DNA from: JACDBD01 sp050743385 | GTDB taxonomy: Bacteria > Actinomycetota > Acidimicrobiia > IMCC26256 > JACDBD01 | Length of the DNA stretch: 16,933 nucleotides | Reading direction: 5' to 3' | Assembly (NCBI GenBank): GCA_050743385.1 | Contig: JBOGFJ010000095.1 | Location: 1 to 16,933 of the forward strand | In this document: piece after piece, positions 14,287-16,933 of the stretch | Position numbering within the stretch: the first letter of the stretch is position 1 | How the letters are laid out: each line of letters starts with the position of its first letter | Position numbers and translations under genes: made by a program | The notes under the pieces: model-generated | Databases searched by the model: none | What the model saw: only the letters and a program-made list of their open reading frames with translations | Told to the model about the DNA's origin: nothing

Positions 14287-14292
14287 TAAGCT
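14287..14292 (+). promoter_or_regulatory. Putative -10 box (TAAGCT) for the WecA/TagO-like gene
   Basis: TAAGCT followed by CC stands 54 nt before ATG 14347 in the divergent gap. The implied leader of about 47 nt carries a GAGG sequence just before the ATG, so this would be an ordinary SD-led message. No clear -35 is seen. Confidence 0.35.
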
Positions 14293-14346
14293 CCGGGCCT
14301 TCTCCGGGGCGGGTCTCCCGGGCGCGACGAGAACGGGCGAGGATCC

Positions 14347-15450
14347 ATGTCCGAGGGCGGTTGGCAGCTCTACGGGTCGATCTTCCTGGGAGCGACTCTG
14401 CTCTCGCTCGTGTTCACGCCCTTGGCGTTGCAACTCGCGTTGCGCCGGTCGGTGCTCGACCACCCGACCGGTTACAAGGAGCACGAGTCGCCGATGCCGT
14501 ACCTCGGTGGGCTGGCGATGGTGGTCGCCTTCTCGCTCGCCGTGCTCGGGGCTGCGATCGTCCGGCCGCCGGTCACCGGTCGCAACGAGCTGTTCGTGGT
14601 GCTGGGGCTCGCGTTCGGTCTCAGCGTGGTGGGTCTTGTCGACGATCTTCGGCACCTGCGGCCGTGGGTTCGGGTGCTGTGCGAGGTTGGTGCCGGCGTC
14701 GCGCTGCACGAAGTCGACGTAGGCGTGCAGCTGTTCACGTCCGACCTCGCCAACCTGGTGTTCACGATTGCCTGGGTCGTCGCGATCACCAATGCGTTCA
14801 ATCTGCTCGACAACATGGACGGCCTGTCGGCTGGTGTCGCCGCGATCGGAGCAGGTGGCTTCTTCGTGATCGCGGCCGCCAACGGTCAGTTCCTGGTGGC
14901 CGGCTTGGCCGCGGCGACGGCCGGGTGCGCGCTCGGGTTTCTGCGCCACAACTTCCATCCCGCCCGCATCTATATGGGTGACTGCGGAAGCCTCTTTCTC
15001 GGGTTCATGCTCGCCTATCTGGGACTGAAACTGCGCTTCGACGAGCCCATGAGCGTGACCTTCCTCGTGCCGGTACTGGTGCTCGGGGTCGCGATCTTCG
15101 ACACGACGCTCGTCACCATCTGCCGGCTCGTGCGGGGGCGGAGCCCGTTCCGGGGGGCTCGCGACCACGTGAGCCACCGGCTCGTGGCGCTCGGAGTGCC
15201 CGTGCCCGCAGCGGTGGCGCTCATCTACGGGGCGGCGGTGAGCCTCAGCGTGCTCGGCTTGGTGGTGAGCTGGGCCGGCCGCGGGCCCGCGTACCTGCTT
15301 GCCGGCTTGGTCGCGGCGCTGGGCGTGTTCTTCGGCGTGCTACTCGCGCGCGTCCCGGTCTACGAGATCGGAGCGGCGCGGGCACGCTGGCGACGACGGT
15401 TGATCGGGGCGACCGACGACCCCGGCGAGGCTGCTGCCGAAGCCGGTTGA
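14347..15450 (+). CDS. Polyprenyl-phosphate sugar-1-phosphate transferase (WecA/TagO/MraY family)
   Basis: The product is 367 aa and polytopic, of normal length for the family. It should start glycan assembly by moving a HexNAc-1-phosphate (GlcNAc in most WecA/TagO enzymes) from UDP-sugar to undecaprenyl- or decaprenyl-phosphate at the inner membrane face. Motifs in order: YKEHESPMPYLGG at 43-55 (K..H..P.P..GG), GLVDD at 96-100 (catalytic acidic pair), NAFNLLDNMDGLSAGVA at 149-165, IYMGDCGSLFLGF at 208-220, FDTT at 251-254, and RDHVSHRL at 272-279, the HxxR-type motif of WecA-like rather than MraY enzymes. The polar C-terminal tail of ~25 residues is unusual only in composition. The gene is divergent from a GT4 gene and is followed by a 101-bp gap and the GT2-GT4 fusion. 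Confidence 0.92.
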   Translation: MSEGGWQLYGSIFLGATLLSLVFTPLALQLALRRSVLDHPTGYKEHESPMPYLGGLAMVVAFSLAVLGAAIVRPPVTGRNELFVVLGLAFGLSVVGLVDDLRHLRPWVRVLCEVGAGVALHEVDVGVQLFTSDLANLVFTIAWVVAITNAFNLLDNMDGLSAGVAAIGAGGFFVIAAANGQFLVAGLAAATAGCALGFLRHNFHPARIYMGDCGSLFLGFMLAYLGLKLRFDEPMSVTFLVPVLVLGVAIFDTTLVTICRLVRGRSPFRGARDHVSHRLVALGVPVPAAVALIYGAAVSLSVLGLVVSWAGRGPAYLLAGLVAALGVFFGVLLARVPVYEIGAARARWRRRLIGATDDPGEAAAEAG

Positions 15451-15467
15451 GGCTGGCGCTCGCGTCG

Positions 15468-15473
15468 TAAGGT
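15468..15473 (+). promoter_or_regulatory. Putative -10 box (TAAGGT) before the GT2-GT4 gene
   Basis: TAAGGT lies in the 101-bp gap after the WecA-like gene, with a second candidate TACCGT overlapping it at 15473-15478. The resulting leader would be about 70 nt. I see no terminator hairpin with a T-run in this gap, so read-through from the upstream gene is also possible. Confidence 0.3.
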
Positions 15474-15489
15474 ACCGTCCGGAGCGTCG

Positions 15490-15555
15490 GTGATCCTCTC
15501 GAGACCACACCCCGTGACCCCTGTCACCGAACACCTCGACATGGAGCCCGCGTGA
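15490..15555 (+). other. Possible 21-codon leader ORF overlapping the GT2-GT4 start
   Basis: GTG 15490 opens a 21-codon frame ending in a TGA at 15553-15555 that overlaps the GTG of the next gene as GTGA, the same arrangement as at 2906-2932. Here the main gene has its own SD, so coupling is less needed and the frame may be chance. Confidence 0.15.
15543..15546 (+). promoter_or_regulatory. Shine-Dalgarno site for the GT2-GT4 gene
   Basis: GGAG lies 5 nt before GTG 15552 and supports that start; the conserved GT2 strand begins eight residues later. Confidence 0.6.
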
Positions 15556-16933
15556 GCGAGCAGCAGCTGCCCTTCGTGTCGGTGGTCGTCGTCAACTACC
15601 AAGCCGCCGACAACACCGCCCGCGCCCTCTCGGCACTCGCCGACCTCGACTGGCCGGCCGACAAGTTCGAGGTCGTCGTCGTCGACAACGGGTCCGGCGA
15701 CGGTAGCGTCGAGACGCTCTCCGGTCAGTTCCCACGTGCTCGCTTCGTCGAGCTCGACCAGAACCAGGGCTTCGCCGGAGGCTGCAACCGTGGGGTGCAG
15801 GCTGCCAATGGCGACTACATCGCGTTCCTCAACAACGACGCCCGTCCCGACCCCGGTTGGATCAGGGCGGCCCTCGACGTGTTCCTCCGCGATCGCTCGA
15901 TCGGCTGCGTCGCCAGCAAGATCCTCGACTGGGACGGGCAGAACATCGACTTCGTCGACTCCGGTGTTGCGTTCTACGGGCACGGCTTCAAGCTCGGCGC
16001 CGGTGATCCCGACGACCACACTCACGAGACCGAACGTGACGTACCGTTCGCGTCCGGCGCCGCCATGTTCGTGCGCGCCGACGTGTTTCGGGAAGCGGGC
16101 GGTTTCGACGAGCGGTACTTCCTGCTCTTCGAGGATGTCGATCTCGGATGGCGGCTGTGGCTGCTCGGCTATCGGGTGCGCTATGTGCCGGCGTCGCTGG
16201 CGTTTCATCGGCACCATGCGACGCTCGACCGCTACGGCGCCTGGCACGAGCAGTACCTGCTCGAGCGCAATGCGCTCTTCACGATCTTCAAGAACTACGG
16301 CGACGAGAACCTCCGGCGGGCGCTTCCTGCCGCCATGGCGTTGGCTGTGCGGCGAGGCCTGACCCTGGGGGGAGACGACGCCGGTGCGCTCGACCTGGAG
16401 CGGGGAGCAGGTGACGAGGCGGCCCGCCTCACCGTCTCCAAGCAGACCCTGACCGGCGCGTACGCCGTCGATGCCTTCATCGACGCGTTGCCGGCGCTGG
16501 CCGAGGATCGGCGCCGCATCCAGGCCGCCCGCGTACGACCCGACGCCGAAGTGCTCGGGCTGTTCCGTCTCCCGATCTTCGCCAACCTTGCTGATCCGTC
16601 CTTCGTGGCGGGGTTCGACGCTACCGTCGATGCTCTCGGGGTGAAGGAGGTGTTCACGTCGCGGCGCAAGGTGCTCGTACTCACCGGCGACGTCGTCGCG
16701 CGCAAGATGGCCGGACCCGCCATCCGGGCGTGGCACATCGCCACCACCCTCGGCCGCGAGCACGACGTCGTCCTCGCCACGATCCAGAGCTGCGATCTGA
16801 GCGGCACCGAGTTCGAGGCCCGTCACGTCGACGAGCGCGACATCGCCCAGCTCGAACGGTGGGCTGACGTGATCGTCTTCCAGGGATACCTCATGCGCCA
16901 GTACCCGGTCCTCCGCCGGTCCGACAAGGTTCT
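15552..16933 (+). CDS. Two-domain glycosyltransferase, GT2 followed by GT4-like (3' end outside window)
   Basis: 460 codons are visible with no stop before the window ends. Residues 8-~265 form a GT2 domain of the rhamnosyltransferase/WbbL-like kind: FVSVVVVNYQ at 8-17, EVVVVDNGSGDGS at 40-52, NQGFAGGCNRG at 71-81, LNNDARPDPGW at 93-103 (the DXD-equivalent NND), FASGAAMFVRADVF at 166-179 and FEDVDLGWRLW at 193-203 (catalytic base region). A mostly helical linker of ~100 residues follows. From residue 373, KVLVLTGDVVARKMAGPAIRAWHIA reads as the first strand and Gly loop of a GT-B (GT4-like) domain that continues past the end. Such fusions could add two sugars in succession. Cytosolic, with no signal peptide. 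Confidence 0.88.
   Translation, partial: MSEQQLPFVSVVVVNYQAADNTARALSALADLDWPADKFEVVVVDNGSGDGSVETLSGQFPRARFVELDQNQGFAGGCNRGVQAANGDYIAFLNNDARPDPGWIRAALDVFLRDRSIGCVASKILDWDGQNIDFVDSGVAFYGHGFKLGAGDPDDHTHETERDVPFASGAAMFVRADVFREAGGFDERYFLLFEDVDLGWRLWLLGYRVRYVPASLAFHRHHATLDRYGAWHEQYLLERNALFTIFKNYGDENLRRALPAAMALAVRRGLTLGGDDAGALDLERGAGDEAARLTVSKQTLTGAYAVDAFIDALPALAEDRRRIQAARVRPDAEVLGLFRLPIFANLADPSFVAGFDATVDALGVKEVFTSRRKVLVLTGDVVARKMAGPAIRAWHIATTLGREHDVVLATIQSCDLSGTEFEARHVDERDIAQLERWADVIVFQGYLMRQYPVLRRSDKV

Noticed and set aside
15360..16826. A 488-codon open frame on the minus strand
   Set aside because: It lies wholly antisense to the clear GT2-GT4 gene and the end of the WecA-like gene, has no family motif and is rich in Glu, Val, Gly and Arg as expected from reversed GC-rich codons.

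Overview
The window is about 17 kb of very GC-rich DNA, dense with genes, with frequent GTG and TTG starts and many stop/start overlaps. This suits a high-GC actinobacterium, possibly an uncultured Acidimicrobiia-like lineage; that placement is an impression from codon use and gene style, not a marker-gene result. The content is a cell-surface polysaccharide or glycolipid biosynthesis locus: about nine glycosyltransferases (one seen only as a putative C-terminal tail, one a two-domain fusion cut by the window end), a polyprenyl-phosphate sugar-1-phosphate transferase, two SAM methyltransferases, a GT-C-like membrane protein, an alkaline-phosphatase-superfamily protein and a DUF2264 protein. 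No flippase, ABC exporter, Wzz-like chain regulator, nucleotide-sugar synthesis gene, mobile element, tRNA or CRISPR array is visible.

Layout by strand block. (1) Plus strand 1-5315: the tail of an upstream gene, then a DUF1647-like GT, a GT11 fucosyltransferase, a GT32-like DXD transferase and two GT-B (GT4-like) transferases, mostly with overlapping or closely spaced starts. (2) Minus strand 8511-5270: DUF2264 protein followed by a GT4, joined by an ATGA overlap. (3) Plus strand 8569-13077: AlkP-superfamily protein, methyltransferase, GT-C-like membrane protein, methyltransferase, all coupled by TGATG, TTGA and ATGA junctions. (4) Minus strand 14250-13036: a single GT4. (5) Plus strand 14347 to the end: WecA/TagO-like initiating transferase, then a GT2-GT4 fusion. 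At both convergent borders the coding 3' ends overlap (46 and 42 bp), so no intrinsic terminator fits between them.

Working model (inference): the WecA/TagO-like enzyme loads a HexNAc-1-phosphate on the polyprenyl carrier; the cytosolic GTs extend it, with fucose as one likely residue; the GT-C-like protein adds a sugar from a lipid-linked donor outside the membrane; the methyltransferases decorate or cap the glycan. The AlkP-superfamily and DUF2264 proteins, neither with a visible signal peptide, are the least explained parts and are transcribed divergently from a 57-bp gap.

Several gene blocks begin just downstream of a TANNNT box. In at least two cases a GTG lies 6-8 nt from the box, as expected for leaderless transcripts. 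A similar box lies 7 nt before an 8-codon mini-ORF that overlaps the start of the first GT-B gene.
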